64,000 bases of DNA from Nostoc sp. TCL26-01. Lineage in GTDB: Bacteria; Cyanobacteriota; Cyanobacteriia; Cyanobacteriales; Nostocaceae. A program made the position numbers and the translations under genes. Shown piece by piece: positions 28,146 to 37,646 of this stretch (within the stretch, counting starts at the first letter, position 1; every line of letters begins with the position of its first letter). The notes beneath the pieces are model-generated. The model saw nothing but the letters and a program-made list of their open reading frames with translations. It had not been told where the DNA came from and did no database searches. The stretch lies in assembly GCF_013393945.1 (NCBI RefSeq), contig NZ_CP040297.1:4434001-4498000 (forward strand), written 5' to 3'.

Positions 28146-28536
28146 AATCTTCCTCTCACTTAGAAGACTTGATTGTCAACAGAATATTCTAGGAAATTTT
28201 AAAGTATTTGGATTGTATCACTTACTTGTTTATCGTGTTTAATAAAAAATGTGTACTTAGCCAAAAGTTACATCATTTATTTTATTTATAAGAAGAAAAA
28301 TTTACATATCAAAATTTTATGGACATCTGATGTATGACTGGAAAGCATACCAACAAAATCAAGATAGGATGAGTACTCCCTACTATACATTTTCTACATT
28401 TCGTCAATCTTGAAATTGGCAGATGAAAAATCACTCCAAATAGAATAGCCTTCATGTAAAAGCATCTATTACCCATTATTTAAACACACAGATCAGTAAG
28501 CTACGTCAACAATAATCAAACTGGATAATTAATACA
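28146..28536. other. AT-rich divergent promoter region
   Basis: About 390 bp lie between the divergent lipase gene and the small unknown gene at 28537. I see no gene, array or strong hairpin here. Confidence 0.4.
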
Positions 28537-29028
28537 ATGCTCATCAACTTTTCCACCCCAATAAATCATCAAGAAATTTCCCAACTGAGAGAGGAATTAT
28601 TATCCAAGCGTAATCTTGGTGAAGCATTCATAGCTATCCAAAATTTCACTTGGGATGGTGATACTAATAACCCCCAAGATGTCCAGAAAATTATCGATTC
28701 ATTTGTTAGTCAATTGGGATATTCTCCTCTGGGCGATCGCTGGCAATCCATTAATCAAGAAGCAGCTCAAAAAATCAGCGAATTTGTGCTGACAAAAGAC
28801 CTAGCCTACGCTGTAGAAATCATGAGTTTGTCAGAAGCAGAAGCAATCTTTCAGAAAATATCTAACTTGTTTCAGGATGATTGTCAGTTTTTTACTAATG
28901 CCACATTTGTAAATAACTACTCTGGAATTAGTTCCTGGGATTCCCTAACAGAAGCGACATTTGATACGGGTGTTGTGATGTTGAACCATCGACAGATTGG
29001 GCTACTGTGCGTCAAAGATGAAGATTAA
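28537..29028 (+). CDS. Acidic 163-residue protein, function unknown
   Basis: I do not recognise a family. The protein is soluble, acidic and predicted mainly helical, with segments such as EISQLREELLSK and LSEAEAIFQKISNLF, and has no signal peptide. Codon use and a HIP1 site within the frame resemble its neighbours, which supports a real gene. A perfect 13-bp-stem hairpin follows at 29123-29155. The secreted EndoU-like gene lies downstream in the same direction but 325 bp away, so an immunity role is possible but unsupported. Confidence 0.6.
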   Translation: MLINFSTPINHQEISQLREELLSKRNLGEAFIAIQNFTWDGDTNNPQDVQKIIDSFVSQLGYSPLGDRWQSINQEAAQKISEFVLTKDLAYAVEIMSLSEAEAIFQKISNLFQDDCQFFTNATFVNNYSGISSWDSLTEATFDTGVVMLNHRQIGLLCVKDED

Positions 29029-29122
29029 TCTAGCTTAAACATTATCGCAATATTAAAAGTTTCCATACTTTTTGTTAACAGTCAATAGTCTAAAATCCAA
29101 AAACCTGTAATTTCCATAAATT

Positions 29123-29155
29123 CAGATCCCCGATTTATTAAAGAAATCGGGGATC
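29123..29155 (+). terminator. Perfect 13-bp-stem hairpin
   Basis: AGATCCCCGATTT pairs with AAATCGGGGATCT around a 7-base loop. It is about 95 bp after the unknown gene and followed by a short T-rich stretch, consistent with termination. The same text is common as a dispersed repeat in cyanobacteria. Confidence 0.6.
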
Positions 29156-29353
29156 TCAGGCTTTTAAGCCTTATCAATAAAATTTTAGATATTTTAATAA
29201 GTATTTAATCACAGATTAACCAAATCATGAGAAATTGATATCGCTACATTGTTAAAACAATCTCAAAAACTTTCATGTAGATATGAAATTCATTGTATTT
29301 GAATAACCAAGTATCTACACCAAAAATTCTTAATTACAAATATCAAATTAATC

Positions 29354-30622
29354 ATGTCAAAATTAAGCTTGCCTTGGAAGACATCAGCAGGAACTATCAT
29401 TATATTTTCCTGCTTCATTACTAGTGCCAATAGCTTGACAATTTCCGAAGGATTTGAGACTGGACAAAAAGGCAGCTATGCTGCGGCTGATGTTACCTTA
29501 AGTTCAGGTGTGTGGAATTTTAACGAAGCCCTAATTGGCAATCTTAGCAGCGATCGCAAAAGTGGCACTCAATCTGCCAGAATTCGCAACAGTGGTAGAT
29601 TAACCATGAAATTCGACCGCACAACAGGTGCAGGTACAATTACCATTAAACACGCCATTTTTGGTTCTGATAGTAGTACCAATTGGGGTTTGTGGTGTTC
29701 CACTACCAGTGGTACATCGTGGACACAAGTCGGTTCCACCATCACCACCAATTCCACATCACTGCAAACAGCCAGCTTTACCCCCAACATTTCTGGAACC
29801 GTTCGCTGTGAAGTCCGCAAAACTGATGGCAGCGCAAACCGAACCAACATTGATGATATAGTCATCACTGATTATGGTTCTTCTGGTTCTCCCTCCTTAC
29901 CAGCCGGTTCCGTACCTTTCTTTGACAATATCAATAATCCCGTATCTGGACTAGCCTACGGTAGCCCAGCTGATGTCACACCTCCCGCCCCCACCTTAAA
30001 TGCGTTTGACACAGCAGTAGTCAATCTTTGTGGAACTCCTGGTACAGTAGTCAGCCGCACTGGCTTCCAAACTCTACTCAATAACAATCCTACCGTTTTG
30101 GCAAACATCAAAGCCTATGTAGGTGGATATCTAAAAATCGGACGTACCTCAGATGCAGATTTTCTTGCAGACTTAACCGATGTTTGGTTTAATGTGGCAG
30201 GATTTGATCATGTCTTCTGCGGCGAACCAGTCCAAGGTGGTTCCATTGGTGGGTTACATTTTGTCGGTCGCTATGTAGAATTACAAAATAAGGGTTTAGC
30301 TGGGCGACTAGATAACAACACATTCAGAGAAGAAGTTGTTCCTGGTGTAGTTTACACAATGGGTGTGGTGATGAAAGTTGGTACTGGCACTGCTCAATCT
30401 ACCATCAAAGGTTATCCATATACCCTAAATGCTGAGGAAATTCTTTCTATCGCCTCTCTCGGCTATAAAAACAATCCCAACACCAGTACTACTAATCAAG
30501 TTTGTCATTTAAATGTGACAGATCAGGGTAACACCTATAAAGCTGTATTTGTGAGGAGAGAAGGCGGTATCCGCACTTTCTACCCCGATGCTACCCCAGG
30601 GAGTAACCCCGACTGTAATTAG
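29354..30622 (+). CDS. Secreted protein with C-terminal EndoU-like nuclease domain
   Basis: The first 27 residues form a Sec signal peptide. Residues 30-175 are a Ser/Thr-rich beta-sandwich-like domain (SEGFETGQKGSY at its start, IDDIVITDYG at its end), a pattern seen in lectin-like exported modules. The C-terminal 200 residues resemble bacterial EndoU RNases: His286 (FDHVFCGE), His302 (GLHFVGRY), a Lys near 341 and IRTFYPD near the end. EndoU enzymes cleave RNA at uridines and serve as polymorphic toxins. No secretion apparatus or obvious immunity gene adjoins it. The domain call is from motif spacing. Confidence 0.7.
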   Translation: MSKLSLPWKTSAGTIIIFSCFITSANSLTISEGFETGQKGSYAAADVTLSSGVWNFNEALIGNLSSDRKSGTQSARIRNSGRLTMKFDRTTGAGTITIKHAIFGSDSSTNWGLWCSTTSGTSWTQVGSTITTNSTSLQTASFTPNISGTVRCEVRKTDGSANRTNIDDIVITDYGSSGSPSLPAGSVPFFDNINNPVSGLAYGSPADVTPPAPTLNAFDTAVVNLCGTPGTVVSRTGFQTLLNNNPTVLANIKAYVGGYLKIGRTSDADFLADLTDVWFNVAGFDHVFCGEPVQGGSIGGLHFVGRYVELQNKGLAGRLDNNTFREEVVPGVVYTMGVVMKVGTGTAQSTIKGYPYTLNAEEILSIASLGYKNNPNTSTTNQVCHLNVTDQGNTYKAVFVRREGGIRTFYPDATPGSNPDCN

Positions 30623-30654
30623 GGCTTGCTGAGAAAAAAGAAAAGGAAACAATA

Positions 30655-30806
30655 TCTAGCAAACCTTAAATTGTAGTGGCGTGGCAAGGCTAAAATAGTG
30701 CATTAGGTGTAGGTTGGGTTAAGCGCAGCGCAACCCAACATAGATATCAAAAACCTAGTATGGATCTGATGTTGGGTTTCCCAAAGCCTCAACCCAACCT
30801 ACATGG
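30655..30806. repeat. Dispersed foldback repeat (GTAGGTTGGGTT family)
   Basis: GTAGGTTGGGTT at about 30711-30722 is matched by AACCCAACCTAC at about 30792-30803 in inverted orientation. The left flank shares AACCTTAAATTGT with elements at 2092-2135 and 53634-53677. It sits between converging genes. Confidence 0.75.
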
Positions 30807-30839
30807 ACTTAATATTTACTAATGACCAATGACCAATGA

Positions 30840-31658
30840 CTAATAACTAATCCAATCACTCCAACTACCAGCATACAGTTTGCCCGTATGAATATTGGCT
30901 AACTCTAAAGACAGTAAATTCACACAAGCCGTCACACCAGAACCGCAATAAACTAAAATCTCTTCAGCCGTTTCTAGTGTTTCCCATCGTTGACGATGTT
31001 CCGTTAAAGGAATTGAGTAACCAGCCGTGTCTGTCACCTCTAACCAAGGATAGTTGACTGCACCAGGAATATGACCGGCAATTTTATCAATCGGTTCTCG
31101 TTCACCTCGGTAGCGATCGCTCTCTCTTGAATCTACCAAAACTACTGTCGGTAAATCTTTACGATTTCTTACAGCTTCAACATCTACTAACAAATTTTGT
31201 TGAATTTGTGGTATGAAATTAGCTATTTTGGGTTGAGGAATAATATTGGTTGTCGGATATCCTGTTTGTTGCCATTGGCTAAAACCTCCATCTAGCAATG
31301 CTACTTGTTCGTGTCCAAAATAGCGTAATAGCCACCAAAGACGAGATGCAAAAGCAAAGCGAGAATCATCATAAGCCACAACCAAAGTTTTTTGAAACTC
31401 CACCCCAATTGCTGCTAACTTCTTAGCTAAGTCATCAGCATTAGGTAAAGGATGTCTCCCACCATGCTTACTAACAGGACTAGAAAGATCCAAATTTAAA
31501 TCTAGATAGTAAGCACCTTCTATATGACTAGTTTGATATTGCTGTTTTCCTAACTGTGGTTCAGCCAAAGAAAAGCGACAATCTACAATAACAACTTGTG
31601 GATTTTGCAGATGTTCTAAAAGCCAATTTGGGGAAACAAGGAATTTGGTGTTAGTCAT
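30840..31658 (-). CDS. Sulfurtransferase, two rhodanese domains (3-mercaptopyruvate/thiosulfate type)
   Basis: The 272 residues form two tandem rhodanese modules; the second holds the active Cys238 in the loop CGSGVT, the form typical of 3-mercaptopyruvate sulfurtransferases. The inactive first module has GGRHPLP and IEGAYYLDL. The enzyme moves sulfur from mercaptopyruvate or thiosulfate to acceptors such as thioredoxin or cyanide. The first codons overlap a heptad repeat upstream (31653 onward). It is divergent from the MnmC-like methyltransferase gene, and a link through tRNA thiolation is only a guess. Confidence 0.88.
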   Translation of the reverse strand: MTNTKFLVSPNWLLEHLQNPQVVIVDCRFSLAEPQLGKQQYQTSHIEGAYYLDLNLDLSSPVSKHGGRHPLPNADDLAKKLAAIGVEFQKTLVVAYDDSRFAFASRLWWLLRYFGHEQVALLDGGFSQWQQTGYPTTNIIPQPKIANFIPQIQQNLLVDVEAVRNRKDLPTVVLVDSRESDRYRGEREPIDKIAGHIPGAVNYPWLEVTDTAGYSIPLTEHRQRWETLETAEEILVYCGSGVTACVNLLSLELANIHTGKLYAGSWSDWISY

Positions 31659-31750
31659 TAGTCAAGAGTCAATGGTCAATAGTCAATAGTCATTAGTCAG
31701 CACTCACTACTCAGCACGGGCTAAACGCCCCGCTACCGCTAACAGCACTC
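31653..31750. repeat. Heptad and AGCACTCA-type tandem repeats between divergent genes
   Basis: Runs of TAGTCAA/TGGTCAA words with a 7-bp period are followed by CAGCACTCACTACTCAGCAC text. The array lies within the shared promoter gap and touches the first codons of the sulfurtransferase gene. Confidence 0.8.
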
Positions 31751-31758
31751 ACTACTTT

Positions 31759-32646
31759 ATGTCAAAATCTGAAACCTTTGTACCGCAAGCCACAGCAGAT
31801 GGTTCTTTTACTTTTTTCTCGGAAGAATTTAACGAGGCGTTTCACAGTCATTTTGGGGCCAAGCAGGAAAGTTTTTTTAAGTTTGCTAGTCCAACTCAGT
31901 TGGCTGTAGCTGCGAAAAAACCAGTTTTACACTTACTCGATATTTGTTATGGTCTAGGATACAACACCGCAGCAGCTTTAGAAACAATTTGGGGAGTGAA
32001 TCCTAATTGCTTTGTCAAGTTAATTGGCTTAGAACTCAATCCATCTGTACCACAGGCAGCAATTACTCACCAGTTATTTAACAACTGGAATTATGAGTAC
32101 ACATCAATTTTGACTCAGTTAGCTTTTGAGCAACAAGTACAAACAGATTATTTCCAGGGAGAATTATTGATTGGTGATGCGAGAAAATCTATTAGAAAAT
32201 TAAATCAATCAGGTTTTCAAGCAGATGCCATCTTTTTAGACCCTTTCTCACCACCCCAGTGTCCGCAATTGTGGACTGTTGAGTTTATTCGAGAAGTAGC
32301 TGTGTGTTTACACGAGGATGGGTTACTGGCTACCTATTCTTGTGCTGCATCTGTACGTACAGCACTGATAACAGCCGGGCTACAAATCGGCTCTACACCA
32401 CCTGTAGGTAGGCGATCGCCTGGCACAGTAGCAGCTCATTCTACCAATTCTACCTCAGCACTGTTCGTTCTCTCCCCAGCAGAACAAGAACATTTACTGA
32501 CTCGTGCAGCCATTCCTTATCGTGATCCTCAACTGAATGATTGTACTGATGTGATAGTGCAGCGCCGACAACAAGAGCAACAGGTGAGTTTACTAGAACC
32601 AACATCTCGTTGGCGAAAACGGTGGTTACTCAGTAATTACCCTTAG
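31759..32646 (+). CDS. MnmC-like SAM-dependent methyltransferase
   Basis: The 295-residue protein resembles the methyltransferase half of MnmC: the SAM site LDICYGLGYNTAAAL, LIGDARKSIRKL, and FLDPFSPPQCPQLWTVEFI, the family's DxFxP...WT block. MnmC completes mnm5(s2)U at the tRNA wobble position. The FAD oxidase half of the E. coli protein is absent, as in many bacteria with stand-alone MnmC2. The exact tRNA substrate is inferred. The gene stands alone on the plus strand. Confidence 0.82.
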   Translation: MSKSETFVPQATADGSFTFFSEEFNEAFHSHFGAKQESFFKFASPTQLAVAAKKPVLHLLDICYGLGYNTAAALETIWGVNPNCFVKLIGLELNPSVPQAAITHQLFNNWNYEYTSILTQLAFEQQVQTDYFQGELLIGDARKSIRKLNQSGFQADAIFLDPFSPPQCPQLWTVEFIREVAVCLHEDGLLATYSCAASVRTALITAGLQIGSTPPVGRRSPGTVAAHSTNSTSALFVLSPAEQEHLLTRAAIPYRDPQLNDCTDVIVQRRQQEQQVSLLEPTSRWRKRWLLSNYP

Positions 32647-33217
32647 TCGATTATACTGTCATGATTACCAAGATCATTGTCTTCGATGCGCAATTACAAA
32701 ATAATTGTAAAATTTGCAACGATTAACGTAATAATTTGAGATACATATATTAATAATTTAAAGTATGTATATATTAAGATTATAAGTTTTATGTAATTTG
32801 AGATACAAAAAATCCTCATACTCCTTTTGTTAGCAAGGATCGTCTTAGCTTTGCGGATAAACATATTTGTTTTACCAGCGCTAGCTAGAAATTGGCAACT
32901 TTAGCCTCATGACTTGTATATAGACTTAGCAAGTCTATTTTTCTTCATCAAGATTATGTTAAGAAATATCAGTAAAAAACCTGATTTAACATCTTTACTA
33001 ATTTATGATACTGGAGTAGGAAGCAGAGAAGTTGATCGAAAAACAACTGTAAAAGCATTCTCACGTTTCATATACACACAATACTGTGTATGCTTTCAAT
33101 AGGCAGTCTCAGAACGTGTAGAAGAATTGCGAGGATGTCAGTTAAACATAAAGTCAATTGCTCAGTTAGTTTTACAATAGGACACTATTAAGTTTTTTAA
33201 AAGATTGGGGTGCTTGT
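32647..33217. other. AT-rich gene-free region with a short direct repeat
   Basis: TAATTTGAGATACA occurs at about 32730-32745 and again at about 32795-32808. A short frame (33105-33180) reading VSERVEELRGCQLNIK looks like a possible gene remnant. No complete gene is convincing. Confidence 0.4.
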
Positions 33218-34447
33218 GTGATTCAAAGAAGTGGCGACCATCCAGGTTCTACTGAACAAAGTACTAGTGGGTCAAACCCCCCAAGAAAACTCCATAATAT
33301 TGGATCTAATCATGTCTTGGGCAGGCAAAATCTGCAAGATTATACCCAAGGCTTATCTAAAGAAGATTTTCTGTTGACAGAAAATAAAGAGACTACTGCT
33401 TGGCTAAATACAGAGATCAATTCTTGTTGTAACTCACCAATCTCTAGAACCTTACAAGCTAAATTTTCTCAAGTGAATGGCTTTGATTTAGAAGCGCCAA
33501 AAGTTTTAATAGTTGATGACCATACTGCTAGTCGGATGACAGCTGTTGCTCTGTTAGCAATGGAAGGGTATACAGTTATCGAAGCAGATAGTGGTTCTTC
33601 AGCTGTGAAATTAGTTCAACAACAACAACCTGATCTAATTTTACTAGACGTAATGATGCCCGAAATGGATGGGTTTGAAGTATGTGAGTTACTCAAAAAA
33701 GATGAACATACCAGACTCATTCCTGTAATTTTTATCACAGCTTTAAATGATCGGCGATCGCGCATTCGTGGTATCGAAGTAGGAGCTGATGATTTTTTAA
33801 CCAAACCCTTTGATCGAGTAGAATTAGTGGCCCGCGTCAAATCTTTGGTGCAGCAAAAACTTTTAAATGAAGACTTAGACCATGCTGCACAAGTACTATT
33901 TTCGATAGCGAGTACAATTGAAAGTCGAGACCCCAATACAGGTGATCACTGCGAAAGGCTAGTGAGTTTGGGACAAGCTTTTGGCGAATACCTCAACCTT
34001 TCACGACAACAAATTCGGGATTTGCGGTGGGGTAGTTACCTTCATGACATTGGTAAAGTGGGTATTCCCGATGCAGTCTTGCTAAAAAAGGGCAAACTCA
34101 CTCCCGAAGATTGGGAAATCATGAAGCAACACGTTTTAATTGGAGAAAAAATCTGTAAACCACTACGGAGTATGCAAAGTGTAATTCCCATTATTCGCCA
34201 TCACCATGAACGCTGGGATGGTTCGGGCTACCCTGATCAACTCAAGGGAGGCGAAATTCCCTACTTGGCACAAGTATTCCAGATAATCGATATCTATGAT
34301 GCCCTGACGAGCGATCGCCCCTACAAAAGAGCATTTACCATAGAAGAAGCATTATGTATCATGCTAGACGAAACCGAGTCAGGCTGGCGTAACCCTCAAC
34401 TCATGCAACAATTCGCCGAGTTTATTCTCTCCCGACACCAACGGTGA
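33218..34447 (+). CDS. Response regulator with HD-GYP phosphodiesterase domain (RpfG type)
   Basis: The first 90 residues are polar and disordered. Residues 94-210 form a receiver with Asp100-Asp101, phosphoacceptor Asp144 (ILLDVMMPEMDG), Thr174 and Lys196. Residues 225-405 form an HD-GYP domain with His276-Asp277 (YLHDIGK), HHH at 328-330 and the GYP loop at 337-339. HD-GYP proteins hydrolyse cyclic di-GMP. It starts at GTG; the first in-frame ATG lies inside the receiver, so the GTG is needed. No sensor kinase gene adjoins it. Confidence 0.92.
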   Translation: MIQRSGDHPGSTEQSTSGSNPPRKLHNIGSNHVLGRQNLQDYTQGLSKEDFLLTENKETTAWLNTEINSCCNSPISRTLQAKFSQVNGFDLEAPKVLIVDDHTASRMTAVALLAMEGYTVIEADSGSSAVKLVQQQQPDLILLDVMMPEMDGFEVCELLKKDEHTRLIPVIFITALNDRRSRIRGIEVGADDFLTKPFDRVELVARVKSLVQQKLLNEDLDHAAQVLFSIASTIESRDPNTGDHCERLVSLGQAFGEYLNLSRQQIRDLRWGSYLHDIGKVGIPDAVLLKKGKLTPEDWEIMKQHVLIGEKICKPLRSMQSVIPIIRHHHERWDGSGYPDQLKGGEIPYLAQVFQIIDIYDALTSDRPYKRAFTIEEALCIMLDETESGWRNPQLMQQFAEFILSRHQR

Positions 34448-34479
34448 GAGTGCTGAGTGAGGGAGTGAGTAAGAATTGC

Positions 34480-34551
34480 TAATGACTATTGACTATTGAC
34501 TATTGACTATTGACCATTGACTATTGACTATTGACCAATGACTAATGACTC
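34480..34551. repeat. Heptad repeat array (ATTGACT)
   Basis: About ten 7-bp units, mostly ATTGACT with ATTGACC and AATGACT variants, lie between the HD-GYP gene and glmU. They belong to the same family as the arrays at 11820 and 46321. Confidence 0.9.
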
Positions 34552-34637
34552 TTCATTCATTAGCTGGTATGATTTGAGCCTAAATCTTAAAGTACCAAGC
34601 GCAAAAAGCGCTACTCACTGAAAGCTGATAGCTAATT

Positions 34638-35987
34638 ATGGTAGTCGTAGCAATACTCGCAGCAGGACGCGGCACAAGAATGAAATCAGACCTACCCAAA
34701 GTTTTACACTCTTTGGGGGGGCGATCAATAGTTGAGAGAGTTATTGCCAGTGTAGAACCGCTTTCACCTTCACGGCGGATAGTGATTGTTGGGTATCAAG
34801 CTGAAGAAGTGAAAACAGCTCTCCAGTCTTCTAGTTTAGAGTTTGTGGAACAGACTGTGCAATTAGGAACAGGTCACGCCATCCAACAATTGCTACCTCA
34901 TCTTGAGGGCTATGGGGGGGATTTGCTAGTACTCAATGGAGATGTCCCACTATTACGCACACAAACGTTAGAAAAGCTATTACAAACACATCAAACATAT
35001 CAAAACGCTGCCACCATCCTGACATCTCACCTACCCAACCCCAAAGGTTATGGACGGGTGTTTTGTAATGGCGACAATATTGTCCAGCAAATTATCGAAG
35101 ACAAAGACTGTTCTCCAGCACAAAAGCAAAACCACCGCATTAATGCTGGGATTTATTGTTTCCGTTGGGAAAATTTAGCCCAAGTACTACCCCATTTACA
35201 AGCAAATAATGCTCAGAAGGAATATTATCTCACGGATGCCGTGACTCAAGTCGGTCGAGTGATGGCAGTAGATGTAGAAGATGAGCAAGAAATCTTGGGT
35301 ATCAACGATCGCCTACAACTAGCTACAGCCTATGAAATTTTGCAAGCACGAGTCAAAGAAAAATGGATGATGGCTGGTGTCACTCTCATAGATCCCCAGA
35401 GTATTACTATTGATGACACCGTAGAATTACAGCCAGATGTGATTATTGAACCTCAAACTCACCTCCGGGGTAATACATTCATTCATTCAGGGAGTCGCAT
35501 CGGCCCAGGAAGTTTAATTGAAAATAGTCATTTGGGTGCAAATGTCACAGCTTTATATTCTGTAGTTTCAGATAGCACTATTCAAACAGGAACTAGAATT
35601 GGCCCCTATGCTCACCTACGTGGTCATGCTCAAGTTGGTGCTAATTGTCGTATCGGTAATTTTGTCGAGCTAAAAAATACTCAGTTAGGCGATCGCACTA
35701 ATGCAGCGCATTTATCCTACTTAGGTGATGCAACTGTCGGTACTCAAGTGAATATCGGTGCAGGGACAATCACCGCCAACTACGACGGCGTGAAAAAACA
35801 CCCCACAAAAATAGGCGATCGGACTAGTACAGGTGCGAATACAGTCCTAGTCGCCCCAGTTACTCTGGGTGATGATGTCTATGTCGCCGCAGGTTCAACC
35901 ATTACAGATGATGTTCCTAATGATTGTTTGGTGATTGCCCGTGAACGTCAAGTGATCAAATCAGGGTGGAGGAAGAATAGAGAGTAG
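34638..35987 (+). CDS. glmU: Bifunctional UDP-GlcNAc pyrophosphorylase / glucosamine-1-phosphate acetyltransferase
   Basis: GlmU makes UDP-N-acetylglucosamine for peptidoglycan and lipopolysaccharide. The N-terminal half has the nucleotide motif LAAGRGTRMKSDLPK and LVLNGDVPLL; the C-terminal half is a left-handed beta-helix of hexapeptide repeats with YLGDATVG and NIGAGTITANYDG, the acetyl-CoA region. The 449 residues agree with the usual length. It stands alone and converges with the isoaspartyl peptidase gene with only 2 bp between their ends. Confidence 0.96.
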   Translation: MVVVAILAAGRGTRMKSDLPKVLHSLGGRSIVERVIASVEPLSPSRRIVIVGYQAEEVKTALQSSSLEFVEQTVQLGTGHAIQQLLPHLEGYGGDLLVLNGDVPLLRTQTLEKLLQTHQTYQNAATILTSHLPNPKGYGRVFCNGDNIVQQIIEDKDCSPAQKQNHRINAGIYCFRWENLAQVLPHLQANNAQKEYYLTDAVTQVGRVMAVDVEDEQEILGINDRLQLATAYEILQARVKEKWMMAGVTLIDPQSITIDDTVELQPDVIIEPQTHLRGNTFIHSGSRIGPGSLIENSHLGANVTALYSVVSDSTIQTGTRIGPYAHLRGHAQVGANCRIGNFVELKNTQLGDRTNAAHLSYLGDATVGTQVNIGAGTITANYDGVKKHPTKIGDRTSTGANTVLVAPVTLGDDVYVAAGSTITDDVPNDCLVIARERQVIKSGWRKNRE

Positions 35988-35989
35988 AA

Positions 35990-36958
35990 TCACTCATCAC
36001 TCATCCTCACATAACCCACTTCCGTACCTTCAGGAAGTTCCAAGGTATCACCGATTTTTTCGCCGTCATGGAAGGCGGCGAGGATCACTTGGCAGGTTTT
36101 GCCCCAAGCGATCGCTCCATTGGCATCTATGGCGATCGCTCCGAAATCTCTTTTGTTGTCATCTGCTTCAGCAAAAGAGCGCTGCATTGCCGCTTGCAAG
36201 GACATTCCATCGGTAACTCTGACTACAACCTTGGCGGCTAGACACTCATCAATAATATCTTCACCGATCCCTGTGCAGCTAACGGCAGCATAGTTGGTAG
36301 CATAATTACCTGCTGGCATGGCTGAATCACTGACTCTTCCAATACGCTCAAAGCCTTTGCCACCCGTAGAAGTACCAGCAGCCAATTTTCCATAAGCATC
36401 CAAAGCTACCACACCAATCGTGCCGCGTCCAGCACTACTAGTTTCCAACAATTCTGGTTCTGCTACCACCCCAGCCATCGTTCTTTTAAAGTTATCCTGA
36501 CGCTCTTGTATCCATTCGTGTAACCGCAAATCAGTCAGCGCATTGTAACTAGGGATTTGCATTTCCCTAGCTAATTCAGCCGCACCATAATCTGACAGCA
36601 CCCTGTCGGGGGAATTTTGTAAAAATTGCGCTAACTCAATCGGATTTTTGACCCGTGAAATATTAATCACACCACTAAAGCGCCCTAACGCACCATCCAT
36701 GATAGAAGCACTCATACGGATTTGCCCATCAGATTGCAGCACCGAACCAGTACCAGCATTAAACCGGGGTTCATCTTCTAATAGTTGACAACCCCGCACC
36801 ACAGCTACAGAAGCATTGACTCCCGACAATAATAGGGCGTAGACTTCCTCTACTACTGTATGGAGCGCTTGGCGTACTGCCTCTAATCCTCCTTTACCTT
36901 GGAGAGAACTACCAGCTCCTCCATGAATAATTAGTTTTGGTTGCACCTGTAACTTCAT
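35990..36958 (-). CDS. Isoaspartyl peptidase / L-asparaginase (plant type, Ntn hydrolase)
   Basis: The 322-residue precursor should self-cleave before Thr180 in GRGTIGVVALD, giving alpha and beta chains with Thr180 as nucleophile. PKLIIHGGAGS at the start and STGGKGFERIGRVSDS, the substrate-binding block, are typical. It removes isoaspartyl dipeptides from damaged protein and in heterocystous cyanobacteria can act on beta-aspartyl-arginine released from cyanophycin. That role is family knowledge, not visible here. It is convergent with glmU. Confidence 0.93.
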   Translation of the reverse strand: MKLQVQPKLIIHGGAGSSLQGKGGLEAVRQALHTVVEEVYALLLSGVNASVAVVRGCQLLEDEPRFNAGTGSVLQSDGQIRMSASIMDGALGRFSGVINISRVKNPIELAQFLQNSPDRVLSDYGAAELAREMQIPSYNALTDLRLHEWIQERQDNFKRTMAGVVAEPELLETSSAGRGTIGVVALDAYGKLAAGTSTGGKGFERIGRVSDSAMPAGNYATNYAAVSCTGIGEDIIDECLAAKVVVRVTDGMSLQAAMQRSFAEADDNKRDFGAIAIDANGAIAWGKTCQVILAAFHDGEKIGDTLELPEGTEVGYVRMSDE

Positions 36959-37063
36959 CTATACTTTGCGCTATTTGCGTCTTAGTTGCGATTTAAAAAT
37001 TTCTGTTGGTATTAGTTCCAAGTTATTATTTTTACTTAGAACTCATGACTCGTTACTCAGCAC

Positions 37064-37222
37064 TTAATTCGTTTTAGCCTCAGAACGGCGACGGCGACAA
37101 CGTTCTGAGCAATATTTCACCTCATCCCAGCAATCTTTCCATTTCTTCCGCCAAGTGAAGGGACGTTGACATACCGGACAAATTTTTGTAGGCAAGTCAG
37201 ATTTAGAAGGGGTACTTCCCAT
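37064..37222 (-). CDS. DUF2256-type small zinc-finger-like protein
   Basis: The 52-residue protein has two paired-cysteine motifs: CPVCQRPFTWRKKW and later CSERC, with a very basic tail (CRRRRSEAK). This Cys-x2-Cys plus WRKKW pattern is the signature of DUF2256. Function is unknown; the cysteines could bind zinc. It was found by reading the gap between the peptidase and Rrf2 genes. Both stop and start codons are clear, though the ribosome site is weak. Confidence 0.8.
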   Translation of the reverse strand: MGSTPSKSDLPTKICPVCQRPFTWRKKWKDCWDEVKYCSERCRRRRSEAKTN

Positions 37223-37646
37223 ATCAATCAGAGTGCAGACTAAGGCTAAATTTCCCAGAAATATAGAAGATGATTATATCTGAATTGCTACAAATGGAGG
37301 ATACATTGAAGAAGAATTCAGGAGTCAGGAGTTAGGAGTCAGAATTCAGGAGTCAGAATCGCTTACATAATAATTAATACAGCTTTCGCATCTCTCTATA
37401 GAGAGATTTTAAATGTAGAGACGTAGCATTGCTACGTCTCTACTAAAATATCGAAGTATTGTTGAAGAGAGGTTGAGCAAACTCGCGTTAGAATAAGATA
37501 GTAGCCGCTAGTAAGTGCTACTACTGTGCTAAGAGACTTCCAGAAAATAAAATATTCAATGGGTGAAAGCAAATCTGATCATGGGATTTTCCCCCCTGCT
37601 TCCCCTGCTTCCCCTGCTCTTTATCTTTAGAGATGCTCCTTGATGA
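37223..37646. other. Repeat-bearing gap between DUF2256 and Rrf2 genes
   Basis: Bases 37312-37350 are CAGGAGT/TCAGAAT-type tandem repeats, and 37415-37443 is a perfect hairpin listed separately. I see no further gene in this roughly 420 bp. Confidence 0.5.
37415..37443. repeat. Hairpin repeat GTAGAGACGTAGC, family member 1
   Basis: A perfect 13-bp stem with a 3-base loop. The same structure appears at 62655-62683 with one stem pair changed on both sides (GTAGC/GCTAC against GTTGC/GCAAC), so pairing is preserved. Confidence 0.85.

Noticed and set aside
33105..33180. Short frame reading VSERVEELRGCQLNIK, possible gene remnant
   Set aside because: Too short and without a start or a recognisable family; kept only as a note in the gap description.
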